A stretch of DNA of 64,000 nucleotides from the NCBI GenBank assembly GCA_035236585.1, contig CP141135.1, positions 61,782,190 through 61,846,189 of the forward strand. The letters run 5' to 3'. Numbering within the stretch: position 1 is the first letter of the stretch; each line of letters begins with the position of its first letter. The DNA is from Warburgia ugandensis. Taxonomy: Eukaryota > Streptophyta > Magnoliopsida > Canellales > Canellaceae. Shown here piece by piece: positions 41,270-54,599 of the stretch. The translations under genes were made by a program, and so were the position numbers. Under the pieces are notes generated by a model. That model saw nothing but the letters and a program-made list of their open reading frames with translations, was not told the DNA's origin and did no database searches.

Positions 41270-41560
41270 CAGGAGACATTTGATTGGCTGGGGCTGGAAA
41301 AAAGTAGAAAATAGAAAATTTTAAAGAGAATGGTAGTTAAAAAACTTTTTTTCAACCGACTCATGTCACCTGGACTTTACAACTGCAACTCCTTGCTGAA
41401 ATTATTGCTCCTTAGTGACATTTAATTGGCTAAAAAAAAACAAAAAATAAAAAAAGTTAGAGGAAATGGCAGTTAGAAACTTTTTTCCAGCTAATCACAT
41501 GTCACATAAACTTTACACCTACAACTCATTGCTGAAATTACCACTCCTCATATACATGTG
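41093..41560. mobile_element. Three partial copies of the same MITE family around an (AT)n tract
   Basis: 41093-41212 repeats the right half (cctagccattcaaatatcac...gcacctacatgaaatagct...aattaacacatccc). 41274-41410 (acatttgattggctgggg ... tcatgtcacctggactttac ... ttgctgaaattattgctcc) and 41415-41550 (gacatttaattggct ... ccagctaatcacatgtcac ... ttgctgaaattaccactcct) are further copies with paired ends. The cluster holds four related copies in about 640 bases. Confidence 0.5.
41213..41267. repeat. (AT)n microsatellite, 55 bp
   Basis: A pure AT repeat inside the MITE cluster. Confidence 0.97.
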
Positions 41561-41980
41561 TATATATATTTTACACTATACGAAGTACTACGTATACAGC
41601 AAACACTTGGTCGGTAACCAACTATCCCCTATCCTGCGAGGGTGTTTGCTTCATATAGTACAAATAACTACTGATGAACACGTGCACATAGAAGATGAGC
41701 ATAATATATTTAGCAGCTACTTACACAATCAAAGTTTCCTTTATTTCTATGATGCCACGAAAATTTTCTTCTTTGGGATACCCTTTGGAATATCATTACT
41801 TGCTAACTCGCTCCTGCCTTTGCCAAACTACCCATCTCACTGTCTTCCACTTTCAAGTTTCAACGCAAATACGCTATATATTTGTGAGTTGGTCTGTTCG
41901 TCCTATTCGGATAGTTTCGTTACACATGTCATAGATACTGTTTCTTAGACTTTTATCGAAGCAAAAACGCCATGCAGTAT

Positions 41981-42198
41981 TAACACGCCATCTGCATCCA
42001 GGTGCCACCATTAGCCAAATAAACGTAAGTCTCGACAAGATGCGGTGCCAATCGTACATTGCCTTGGCCAATAACCATAAGACATTTATTCCCAAATGGC
42101 TTGTCCGAATCAACAATGGTCGGAGACTCCGTCGAAACGAATCCATGAGCAAAATCTTTGCAGTCCTCAAAATAAGATATCGAGTAATGTAGCGTTTG
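41981..42198 (-). pseudogene. Unidentified protein-like reading frame
   Basis: A minus-strand frame without a stop encodes about 75 residues, including SYFEDCKDFAHGFVSTE, SPTIVDSDKPFGNKCLMVIG, QGNVRLAPHLVETYVYLANG and GTWMQMAC before TAA at 41981. Composition and Gly/Pro placement are globular-protein-like, and base composition is less AT-rich than the surroundings. There is no ATG near its left end; further upstream the frame is closed, although a neighbouring frame continues. It is probably a gene fragment or a terminal exon. The family is not recognised. Confidence 0.35.
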
Positions 42199-42660
42199 AT
42201 GAGGTACTGGTAAAGAACATGAGCGTCAATGTCAACTTCTTTTGAAGACGATTACTACTTGGAAAGCGACTCCCTTACCAATATAAAAACACAAAAATAT
42301 TAAGGAACAGGGAAAAAAATTGCTGTTGTAGACAAAAATGGGTCCAACCCCACGTGATCTGATGTTGATTATTGATATCATAGGGTAAATAAATACTTGC
42401 AAACAATTACTTGGCATCTCCTTTCCTCGACGATGATGGATTCTTTTGTCACATTAAGGCATTAAGATAATCTGCTCATCATTGAACACAAGCATTCACC
42501 TCAGTTTCCCCATAAACGCCGCTATCAAAAGGCAAGTTTGAGTGGGCAGATCATCACAATCATATCCAAGTATACTAGGGCGAAGGCTTTCTAGTACAAT
42601 AGCACAAGAAGGTGAGTCTCCTGTGTGGGCCACGGGCTGTGCATTTTTCTCTAGATATTA

Positions 42661-43315
42661 GTGGGTGCGTATGCTTAACATTCATTGGAAGAAAAAAAGC
42701 CAAATGGTATGCAAGAAATGCGTGTGTGTGGGTGTGTGTATGTGTGTAAGAGATATAAAGTGAAGGAATTATATGCAATTATGTTGAGTCCTCTGTATAT
42801 ACTTTACGAAGAAACAAAAGCCCATGACTGCTCACTTTTTTGTTAATTTTCAGGGATCCAAGAATAGGAATGGCAACAAGTCGGATCAAGTAGAATTTTG
42901 GATGACCACAATCCTGATTCCGATGCTTTTAGAGAAATATATGCAAGGACATGGCTTGGCGTTGCTCGCAGGAGCGCTTGTTTGTTGTTATGGCTGTTAA
43001 TGAGTGCGTATGTCTAACATTCAAATTAAGAAAAGGAAAAAAATAAAGGCAACTGTATATGCATGTAAGAAATGTATGTGTGTTTACCAGAGACAAAAAG
43101 AGGAGTTATATGCAATGACATGATTCCTGAGAGCAGACAATAATATATTAGGAAGAATGAAAAGTCATGGCAGCTCACTTTTTTGTTGGTTTTTAGGGAT
43201 CCAAAACTACGGATGGCATCGGGTAGGATCGAGCAAAATTTTAGCCGATAATCACTCTAACACCAATGTTATTAGAGAAATATATGCAAGGACATTTAGT
43301 TAATACATAAATCTA
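42661..43315. repeat. Diverged tandem duplication, about 340-bp period
   Basis: Unit 1 (from 42664, gtgcgtatgcttaacattc) and unit 2 (from 43004, gtgcgtatgtctaacattc) share in order a GT-rich patch, ggagttatatgcaat, a ctcacttttttgtt block, gggatccaa, a ggatcga/ggatcaag block and agagaaatatatgcaaggac (ending 42950 and 43293). There are many substitutions and indels. Confidence 0.65.
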
Positions 43316-46075
43316 TATAAAAATTTTGGGCCCCATAACTTTTTACCAAACCCTAACCTGACCTGGCTGACCATAATAGGTCAACTAGGGTTGTCATCCC
43401 CTAATTGACCCGACCCTTCAACAAATTTTCTCATATTATCCAAACTCTAAGGGTCAATTAGGGTCAGCTGTACCCTAATTGGCCTAACCCTTTGCCATTC
43501 CTATTCATAACATTAATTGACTCTACCTAAACTAGATGATCTAGGTATTAAAACTTGCATCTAATGGATCCCTTTAAGATTAACCATTCTTGGACCTCTA
43601 AAATAGATGATTTTTGGAGGAGAGATAGTATTTTCTGTTTTATAGTATCCATTTTTAACCACAAGAGGTGGGAGAAAGCTGGCCTTAGAAGGGATCCACT
43701 AGATGTAGGTTTTGATACCTATATAGAAAGAAACAACCATGGTTATAAATTCAAGAAAACCTCTGACTTTCCTTTTAATTTTCTCACTAACTCTCCATTC
43801 TTCAACAACCATGTACTTGGTTGCAATCTAGCATCTTTCATGTCACAAAACACTTGAAATGCTTTCTCCCCTTTCCTGATATTATCATACACCAAAATCA
43901 TCAAATTCAAACTGCAAATATCGACACCACCAAGCTCTTTAAAACACCATCTCTACATCATTGATAAACCACTTCTTGAATACAATGAGACCAAAGAAGT
44001 AGCAACAAAAACATCCTCCTGAAAACTCAATTTTTTCTACAAAACAATGTATTTGCTCCCCTTGAATTTGTTATCATTTAGAGACCCACATGCCTAAAAT
44101 ACTTTTAAGTGTGCCAATTCTCTCTAGAATAGTGCATTCCTAGAGAATTTTGCAATTGATACTAAGTCCTTAATCTAGGAATAGCCATTTTGGGAAGTCT
44201 TGGTTCCATAGAAGATTTCTCTTGAGGTTATGGTAGCTTGAAGTCCTACTAATTTTATGGTCTTCCTTTACAGTGAATGCTTTCATTGCAAAATATGTCT
44301 TGGTCCATGAGAAAATTTTGAAAAATAAAATTTAGAGTTGGAATGATATCCTCTTAAATCTCACCCATGCGGAGTATGTGAATGCATGCATGCTTTTTCC
44401 AAATCCTTGTACCTTCTCTCTTCTCTTTAGAAAACATCTCTATCATATACACTTACTATAGTTTTTCTCACTTTTGAGAAGAAGAGGAGAGGGCCTTATA
44501 TGAAGAACTCCCCCTAAGGCTTTCTCTCTTTCCAAGTCTCTCTTTTGAAGAGAAACTAGAGAACCCCATAGATCATATATTCCAATAGATGTGTTCTTTG
44601 TAGGATTTTTCTTTAGGAGGTTCCTAATTCCATTTCACTTCCCAAATATAGGTAATTGTAATCCAAATAGAACTCCTATCTATCATGGGGTAATCTTTTA
44701 TTAAATTAAAAATATCTAATGTCAAGCTATCCACCACCAATCATCACATGTAGCCCACTAATGAGAAATTTATTAGATTAGTTAATTATCATTTAAAAAA
44801 ATTCTATTATGATCTGACAAAATTTCATATTCTATTTATGTCTTTAAGGGGGTATGTGGATTTAACCGATCGCTCATAAAACATAACCTAATCATTATAG
44901 GCCCCATCAATGAATGTTATCATTTCTAGACAAACTATTTATCAATAGTAAGGCCTTGGATTTATAAAAGTCAACTAATGATGGTCTCATACAAAATACC
45001 ATTCTCTATACCATTGAAATTGTTTTAATAAAATCAACTCGCAAAACCATGTATTTAGATGTGTGTGGGATTTCTTTGAAGAAAAAGGGTTTTGTGAAAC
45101 TCAAAATCTCTCTAGCTTGGAAGGAAATCCAAATATCATTTGAATTTAACTCCATTGTCTTTTTTCTCTTGATTTTTAGAAACAATGCATATGTTAAGTC
45201 CTACATTAGATGTAGGATGAGATATTCACTCATTATAAACACTCTCATTTTTTAACATTGTTTTCATGAGCACACTCTTGAAACTGTGCACTAAGCCATG
45301 CAAATATAAGTGTGCTTTGTGCAGATTAGTGCACACTTTACAGTTTGCATAGTCACTGATCTACTTTGAAATACCCTAATCTATTTTTAGTTTTAGATGT
45401 GGTCTAGCCAAAGCCCACTAGGAAGGATGGTTAATGGGTGAGATGTCCTTGTACTTGGTCGGGCCAACTGGTGAGGTCTAGGATGCCTAACCCGTCACTC
45501 TAGAGATGAGCCATAGTGTCTAGGTACATCTAGCTTGTAGGAGACTCTCAAAAGGGCGTTAGAATAGGAAAGTTGGTAAGCTTTCCTATAGGGATTTGCC
45601 TAGGAAAGTTTCTGGCTTGGCTTGGGGACCAAAGAAGGTTGGGTGGTACCCAAGCACCCCAATGTACATAGGGGAATGCCTAGAGCATTCTAGCATGCAC
45701 AAATTTCTATCTTTCCCTAAAGCTCTCTAAATTCTAGCTGTAAAACATGGACAATCTCAACACTAATGAGGAACAAGCCTGTCCTAGACATGGACAATCT
45801 CAACAGTAAGACCTTGCTTATTTGGTCTTTACAAATTGAAAATAGATATTGTAGCACAAAAACAACTCAAAACAGTCTATTTTACAACTACAAAAGGCCC
45901 AAGTAACAAGCCTTAAAGGAATCAAGTAGATGAGATTTTTAGTACCTAGAGTACATATAAAATTCAACAAACAGATTGGATCAATGAAAATGAAAGAAGT
46001 GTGCCCAACATGTATATTTTTCAATGTAAAGCTTTGCATGATAAAAATTGTCTAGTAAATAGATAAATGTCCCTT

Positions 46076-46081
<6 letters not shown>
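43316..46081. other. Intergenic stretch without recognised gene
   Basis: The open frame 43555..43857 (100 residues; MHLMDPFKINHSWTSKIDDF...) has plausible composition but no domain I know. A 43-bp direct repeat of catggacaatctcaaca occurs at about 45747 and 45790. The rest is AT-rich. Confidence 0.4.

Positions 46082-46152
<71 letters not shown>
46082..46152. repeat. (GA)n microsatellite, 71 bp
   Basis: A pure GA repeat in intergenic DNA. Confidence 0.97.
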
Positions 46153-46155
<3 letters not shown>

Positions 46156-46910
46156 ATAAGTGGGGAATACTTATCCTCTCTCACATGTGCCTCAAAAGTA
46201 GGAGCATAGACATCATTATTATTTAAGTTTTTCTATTTTCCATAATACCATCCTACTTTTAAAAAATTCCAAAATTGGCCACACATTTCCCTAGTATGTT
46301 ATCCAACAATACTTTACCTTGTTTAATCTCATCTTTTGGCTACCCTTGATCTTCTTAGATACAAGATATCTTATACATGTATAATTAGAGGAAGTTGTAG
46401 TAGTGGAGACCATTTTGGCAACTACTTATACGGGTTTGGAGTTGCCTTTTCTTTTCCTCTTTTTTTAATGTTAAATAGCTTACGAAAATTGTCAACATAT
46501 TATATTAGATTTAAGATAAATGAAATTACATATAAAAAAGATAACATGGGATGTTAAGCTATATTTAGTAACAAAAATCTTAGTCCAATTCAACGGGCCT
46601 CCCTTAAAAGTAGGAGTGGCTGTTTGCTTAATATAGTTGAATAGATTCAAATGGCAAAAGCTGCCCTAAGGAAACAAATTACGATAACTCCTATAATCTT
46701 CTAAACTTGCTAAGATTTGGATGAGAAAGTAATACTTGCAACCTTTAACAAGGAGGAAAGTCATGGAAACAACTTTGCAAGTATTCTAAATCTTTAAAAT
46801 AACAAAATCTTTATATCTATACCATAGCTTAACAACTACAAAGTAACTCATACAATTTAACAAACGTTTGCATATTTTGGATATATGGTTGAAGTGTTCA
46901 TTTGTTTGCA

Positions 46911-46995
46911 AAATAATAGCTCCCAAGTGCATGGGTTGGGATGCGCCGTCGTACTTGCAAGGTCCTGTATTTAAACCCTCGGCGACCTTGTTGTA
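46911..46995 (+). mobile_element. Possible tRNA-derived SINE head
   Basis: The sequence tagctcccaagtgcatgggt...gcgccgtcgtacttgcaagg...tcctgtatttaaaccctcgg is arranged like a tRNA-derived head (tagctcaagtgg-like A box; a B box decayed from ggttcaaaccc). No clear 3' end or TSD. It could be a decayed tRNA pseudogene. Confidence 0.3.
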
Positions 46996-47529
46996 CAGCC
47001 AGTAGCTCAACAATTCAACTCATTTGCCAAGGAGTCAAGGAACTCAAACAAGTCTTTCAAGATGACTCGTAAGTTTTTAAACTATGTTTATATACTCAAT
47101 GAAAGCAAAAGCAAAGCAAAGCCCCTTTCAGTTTTAGGAGGGTAATTAAACAATTACCTAAAGTTAGAAAATAATGAACAAAGGACAAGTATGATTACTT
47201 TTATTATAATGTCAATTGCTTTAGAGGTGTAGACTCCTGTTCCTTTCCGGCTTTTCTTGCCTCTTGAAATTTCCGAATAGTGGGAACGACCAAATCACTT
47301 CTCCCCACGCCTATTAATGTATGAAACTCTAGGTACTAAGAATGCTTGACTTGTTGAAAAGCTGTGTGGTTGAGAAAATTGGATGTCATCTGGGCAACTT
47401 TCAAGAATGGAGAGCGATGGCAAGCGCAAGGACGAGAACACGGTGAGGAAACCTGGAAACAAAAATCCAAATGTCCCGTCAAATTGCTAGGTGAAAAGCC
47501 CGGATCCGTCGGCTGATCCATCAAATAAA

Positions 47530-48170
47530 ACTATGGTCTATTTGCCTGCAAGAGACCAAATATGATGCAAGGTCAGTGGGAGATCGTAGTTGTGATTGGT
47601 TGCATGTGAATTATATTGGATTCTCAAGTATGCTGCTCGTTGCATAGAATAGGGGACTAAGTCGGTGGAAGAGAAAACACTTGGGGCATATTACATCTCA
47701 ATGAAATTTAGAATTCTTGCAAAAGGCTTTGCAGGTCACCTAGTACCAATTTTTGCAACTACGACGATCTTGAAAGGGAGGCACTTTGGCAAAAGTTGAC
47801 GATGATTAAACAAAGGTGGCACGCCCTTGGATTTATGGAGGCGGCTTCAATGTAATGAAGTCGTTGGAGGAGAGGAATTTAGCATTGGTTTTTTCACAGG
47901 CCATGATGTCTTTCAGTCATTGTACTGACAGCAACTAGTCGATCGACCTTGCACTTGGCGGAGGTCTCTATACTTGGAGGAACAGACCATCACTGCCAAC
48001 TCTAAGCAAAATTGACAACTTTCTATGTTATGTTGGATGAGAGCTCGACTTTGGAGGCTTTCCTTCCTTGCAGTCGTTTGGTGTATATATGGATTGGACG
48101 AAACCTGGTTTGTTTGAAGAAAGAGATCGGCAAATTATCTTAAGAAGAAAGTATTTAGACATGTTTCTTG
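47530..48170 (+). pseudogene. LINE (L1-type) ORF2 endonuclease remnant
   Basis: The plus frames carry the plant L1 endonuclease signatures CLQETK (47543-47560), PWIYGGGFNVMKSLEERN (about 47825-47878; consensus GDFN, here GGFN so a catalytic Asp is lost), then DLALGGGLYTWRNRPSLPTL and SKIDNFLC (about 47945-48030), with stops and shifts between. The order and spacing fit apurinic-like endonuclease motifs of plant LINEs. Not functional. Confidence 0.75.
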
Positions 48171-48199
48171 CTGGGGGTTAACACAACCAGAATCCAAAG

Positions 48200-48720
48200 G
48201 CTACTCTACCAATGAAATTATAAGAAATGGAAGCAGATTGCTTGTGGTGGTAAGAGGGGTGAAAAACCAAAGCCTTAATGGAGTCCACCTCCAAACGGTT
48301 ACTCTACATGTTTTGGAAATCCAGGGAGTTCAGAGATTGGTGGTGCTTTTAGAGATGCCTTGGTCAGATCAACTTCGAGTAGGATCTATTGGAATTGCCG
48401 ATTCTAACAAGGCGGAAATAAAATCGATCTTAGAGGCTCCCAAAATCTGGAGCTCATAGCGTCTGGGATCATTGTTAGTTGAAGGCGACTTGTGGAATAC
48501 GATCTCATGATTAAAGGGCACTTGTCTTATAACCACGGGGATTCTGGCATATTATTGATATGATTAAGTTCCTCATTGAAAACTCGGAAGTGAGGTTTAT
48601 TCATGCTTTAGTTCAGCGAATGGCGCACACATCACTCGTATCTGAAGTGATAGGAATAGTTGGGCATCCCATCTCATGATCGAAATGTGATGGAGACTTG
48701 TATGCTGCTGTCACACGTTC
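48200..48720 (+). pseudogene. LINE RNase H-like C-terminal remnant
   Basis: Frames after the endonuclease part read GIADSNKAEIKSILEA (about 48390-48440), LGSLLVEGDLWNTIS (about 48460-48508), KGHLSYNHGDSG-like (about 48515-48550), then MIKFLIENSEVRFIHALVQR and MAHTSL (about 48560-48640). These correspond to RNase H family motifs (A-D-S-N-x-A-E; L-x-V-E-G-D-S; R-x-A-N-x-x-A-D) found at the 3' end of some plant LINE ORF2s. The reverse transcriptase that should lie between is absent. Confidence 0.55.
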
Positions 48721-48916
48721 TTTCATTTAGTTTCCAAGTAATTAAAGCAAGCAATCAGAGCACATGCAATAATTCTTTTGGTCTTTTTGATGGATGATGC
48801 AATTGTTTCTTTTCCTAATAATATATCTATATATTGGCCTCCCTAGTTCGAGATGAGAACAAAATAGGTCTAATGAAAGAGTTCTAGTACAATAATAGAC
48901 CGACCAAAATCTAAGT

Positions 48917-49093
48917 AAAAGACAGTCCCGAAGATTCTCGCTTGTGTGTCGAGTCTAAGGAAGGTACAGACTACAAGGGTCAATAGTATGCAGTCTTGTC
49001 TTTCATTTTATAAGAAGCTATTTCCATGCCTTGAACCTGTAACCTCAATGTCACACGACGACAACTCTACCATTGTGCCAAGATTCCCTTCTA
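48917..49093 (-). mobile_element. Au-type SINE, full length, with 17-bp TSD
   Basis: On the minus strand it starts with the A-box region (gggaatcttggcacaatggt, agagttgtcgtcg), a B-box (ggttacaggttcaagg), the body (gaaatagcttcttata, gactgcatactattgaccct) and ends cgagaatcttcggg. Flanks ccgaccaaaatctaagt (48900-48916) and ccgatcaaaatctaagt (49094-49110) differ at one base. It is more diverged than the intronic copies. Confidence 0.75.
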
Positions 49094-49675
49094 CCGATCA
49101 AAATCTAAGTGCAAACCATAATTTAAATAGTTGCAATTTAGCTTAAAAACTTGCCGAGTTAACTCAAATGGCTGGCAAATTGAGCCCATTCACTACATAG
49201 CAAAATTAAAGTATGGATGCGTGCTGAACAAAAGACTTCCCAAAGAGCTTGAAACTCCATCAGGAATTCGTCTAACATTTTCAGATGCAATGCAAATGAA
49301 TTTTATTTGAAGTCCCACCTTGACTTTTTCTTGGGTTCATCAATAACTCTCTCGGAGTTAACATTGCTTCACTTACAAGTTAAGTCTGGCTTTCGAGTTT
49401 TAAACTCTGGCTTACCCCGACATAGCATAAGTTTAAGTAGCACTTGGTTTCATTTTCTGGAAATTGTCTCAAATATTCCATGCCTTTTTAAAATCCCATG
49501 CATCAAAAACTCTACCCGTCTAGTTCCTGAAATGCTTGTAAAGTTTACTCAACTAATTTGCTAGAATGCCTGCAACCTGTGGCAAAGAACAAAAACATTG
49601 AAGCAATTCGATAGAGGAATCGATTGTATAACCTAAGGAAAAGAAGGTATCATTTGGAAATATAAAACTAAGACG

Positions 49676-49853
49676 AAGCACCTCAAGTGCTTATTTAGAC
49701 AATATTAATTAGCTTAATCAAGTAAAATTTGACTAAGCACCTCAAGTGATTATTAAGACAGCATTAGTTAGCTTAATCAAGTTAAATTTGACTAAGCACC
49801 TCAAGTGCTTATTTAGACAACATTAATTACCTTAATCAAGTTAAATTTGACTC
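49676..49853. repeat. Minisatellite, 59 bp x 3
   Basis: Three units starting at 49676, 49735 and 49794, each aagcacctcaagtg.ttatt...agcttaatcaagt.aaattt followed by gactaagc or gactcag, with few mismatches. Confidence 0.9.
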
Positions 49854-51429
<1,576 letters not shown>

Positions 51430-51741
51430 ATGTGTATGCTTTCTGTCTTCTTTTAATATTTTGGAGTCCTTCTCTAATTATTAGGTTCGTGTTCCTGAAT
51501 TAACCGCCCACACCACACAGTCTCTCGCAAAGATAGAAAACATGAAAAAAAATATTGTTCATAAAGATGTCATCTCTGGCCAGATGGGAGTGAGCTAAAA
51601 TACTGGTTGACTCAATCATCCGAGGCAAAAATAATTTTTTGAAAATTTTTAACAATATTTTGACAAGTTCTAACTTAATTTGTTTTAACTGCTCTCAAGA
51701 ATAGATAATGCGATCTACTAAGATAACCATAATGAACATAC

Positions 51742-51825
51742 GTTGATGAAAGAAGCATGACAAGGAAGCAAAGATAACAATATTGCGCCTATGTTGATGA
51801 AAGAAGCATGACAAGGAAGCAAAGA
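51742..51825. repeat. Short direct repeat, 51-bp period
   Basis: The sequence gttgatgaaagaagcatgac plus aaggaagcaaaga occurs at 51742 and again at 51793 without change. A related gatgaaagaagcatcacac is at about 52122. Confidence 0.85.
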
Positions 51826-52295
51826 ATAGGTACAGCTTTGTTGAACTTTAGAAGTACCGTTAAATATTTGGCGAAAGCTCATGAACTTTGTACGGTATAT
51901 GATGGCCGAATACCTAAAAGTTGAACCTCTCTATCTTACTGTTTGTAGCCTTAGTTTAGGAAAAAAAAAAAAAAAGCTGGGTAATTCAACTATCAATAGA
52001 TAAAGTATACTTGATTTATTTAAACTTTTTCCATTGAAAATTCAATAACTAATATTCACTTTTATTAATTTTCAGCTTATTTTAGGTATAGATTCATATT
52101 TATATTGACAAGCTGATGTGGATGAAAGAAGCATCACACAAAAACAAGAAAACTGTATAGAAATCTAGAGGTTCATAATGTTAATAGCCAAACCACATAA
52201 ACTTTGTGCAGGTGTTTCTCATACATATTCACTTTATTTCGGCCATAATTCCATGTAGTGGATTAGTGATTGATGATTAAATGAATAAGTATTGC

Positions 52296-52297
<2 letters not shown>

Positions 52298-52388
<91 letters not shown>
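52298..52388. repeat. (CT)n microsatellite, 91 bp
   Basis: A pure CT repeat in intergenic DNA. Confidence 0.97.
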
Positions 52389-52392
<4 letters not shown>

Positions 52393-52912
52393 GGTCTCTT
52401 CCTCTTATTTCTACTCATGTGCATAGGCGTGCCTTTCTACTAGTTTAAACAATATAAATAATCGTCACGTGTGTTTAATATGTGAAGTTATCAAGTTTAA
52501 GATGAGAATGAAGAATTGATAGTTCCTATGTTTGTCCAACCATAACTATAAAGGTTTTTTCTTGTGCTTGAGGCTTACTTTAGAAGTAAAATTCTATAGA
52601 TTCTTCAAAAAAAAAAAAAAAAAAGAAGTAAATTTTCATAGAGCTTAGAGCTATGACAATCTATTTACATCATATTCATTAAAATAAAAGAAGATCTACA
52701 TGTCATCTTCCAATGTATTACCATGTACCAGTCACAATGTCAACATATTGTTATCCTTCTTGAAGATTGCAATTTAGAGAAAGAAAAAAGACTACTTCGT
52801 ATTGTTTTGGATATACCAAGCCTCAAAAATCTCATGTGGTAGACTGTCATAGACCTTTAATTTCTAAGGGAAATGCTATCTTGACTTAGCTTCCAGGATT
52901 TCACTTTTGCAA

Positions 52913-53040
<128 letters not shown>

Positions 53041-53374
53041 ATGAACCTGCAATCAATTCTTGCTACCTAAAATGAAGGAAAAAACTCATGTTTATATTTT
53101 TGGGCCCCTTAATAGTTATTTTGGGTAGCCAATGAGGGTGGGATATAAAAAAAGAAAAGAAACAAAGTTAGACTAAGTGATTCCCACTCCCATGTAGGGC
53201 ATTCACTTTTCTTTCTGATTCAAGTCTTAAAAAGATTTTAAAAAAATCCTCCAAAGACATCTTGGTAAGAAGAAATAAATAGTGGACTACATTTCTAAAC
53301 TAAAATTTCTAAGATAGGTATGAAAATAATCCAATTGGATCCGATATCAGCTAAATGAGTGTTAAGATTTAGCC

Positions 53375-53835
53375 ACTAGCTTAGAGGATGCTAAGATCTA
53401 GCTTGAAATAGAAATGTAAAGGCTTACATCCATTCCTAGCTTATTGATTGTTAATATTAAGCCTAAAACACAATTTAACAACTTAGATCTCGCCATAGCT
53501 TGGTGGTTGCAAAGATTAAGCCTAAGAGAACATTATTTAACAGCCTACATATATCCTTATCCAAAAGGATGTCTAAGTCTACCCTAAAATTAAGTTTCAA
53601 AGGCTTAGAATCTAGCTCTAATCTAGCAAATGCAAAGATCTAGCCTTACAGTCAGATATAACAGCTTACATCTAGCCTTAGCTTAGTGATTACTAAGATT
53701 AAGCCTAAAAATATGATTTAACAACTTCAATCTAGCTGGAGAGTAATAGGCAATAAGACAAAGTCTTAAAATAAATCTAACAACTAAGATCTAGCCCTAG
53801 CCTAAGGGTTCTAAGATCTGACCTAAAATGTAATC
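53375..53835. repeat. Degenerate minisatellite, about 60-65-bp unit, about 7 copies
   Basis: Units share the theme agcttagtgattgctaagat...taagcctaaaa...atttaacaactta followed by catctagcc. Recognisable starts are near 53378, 53440, 53499, 53620 and 53685. Divergence is high, so the array is old. Confidence 0.6.
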
Positions 53836-54169
53836 AAATCCAAGTGATCCATCTCAAATCCAAGTGATCTAGCATAAAAACAAATAAAAGTCATAATCCA
53901 ATCAAAATTAAAGTGATCTAAACTAAAAATAAATCCAAATCCAAATGAGCTAAATTAAAAACAAATCAAAGGAATCATCTAATCCATATTCAGTCCAAAC
54001 CCAAATCCCGATTCGTGATATAGACAAAATACAAATGATTAATCCAAAAGCTAAAACCTAAGATCATGATCGATCCATCCTGAAGTAAACCCAGACACTC
54101 GAATCAATCTCGCTTAAGTTTGATGGTCAAGATTAGTCCATCCCAAAGTACCATCCTATTATTAAAAGC

Positions 54170-54590
54170 TAATAGATTTGCATCATCCATGCAAAGATAG
54201 CCATGCACTAACTATGCCAAGTTCTCTATCATACATGACCTAATAATATTTTACCAAAGGTGGCAACCCTACTTAGATAATACATGCAAATGATGATATT
54301 TTTCATGGATAGTCCATCCAAAGGTGATAGCCTTAATTGGATAATCAAAGAAAACAATAATATTTTATAAAGACAATTCATCCAAGAGTGGCAGCCTTAC
54401 TTGGATAATCTATGCAAATGATAATATTTTACATGGCTAGTCTATGCAAAGGTGGCAGCTCATTTGGATAATCCAAGCAAATAATAATATTTCATGCGAA
54501 TAATTCATGCAAAGGTAGCCATGAATGCCCCCCCAATATTTTACATGAATATCACATGCAAAGATGGCCATGTAAGGCCAATATTTCTAA
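54170..54590. repeat. Degenerate minisatellite, about 64-bp unit, 5-7 copies
   Basis: The core caaaggtggcagccttacttggataat...catgcaaatgataatatttt recurs at a steady 63-64-base spacing (cores near 54256, 54320, 54384, 54448, 54511), with partial units at both ends. Confidence 0.75.
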
Positions 54591-54599
54591 CATAATGGA

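Noticed and set aside
43330-43510. Several ccctaa/ccctaac phrases, possible interstitial telomere repeat
   Set aside because: They are not in tandem and differ in spacing; they are scattered phrases in an AT-rich repeat.
43555-43857. 100-residue open frame
   Set aside because: No recognisable domain, no splice-site or promoter context, and chance frames of this length are common in this window; noted under the intergenic entry only.
46911-46995. Functional tRNA gene
   Set aside because: Head-like boxes are present but the B box is decayed and no cloverleaf with an acceptor stem could be drawn.
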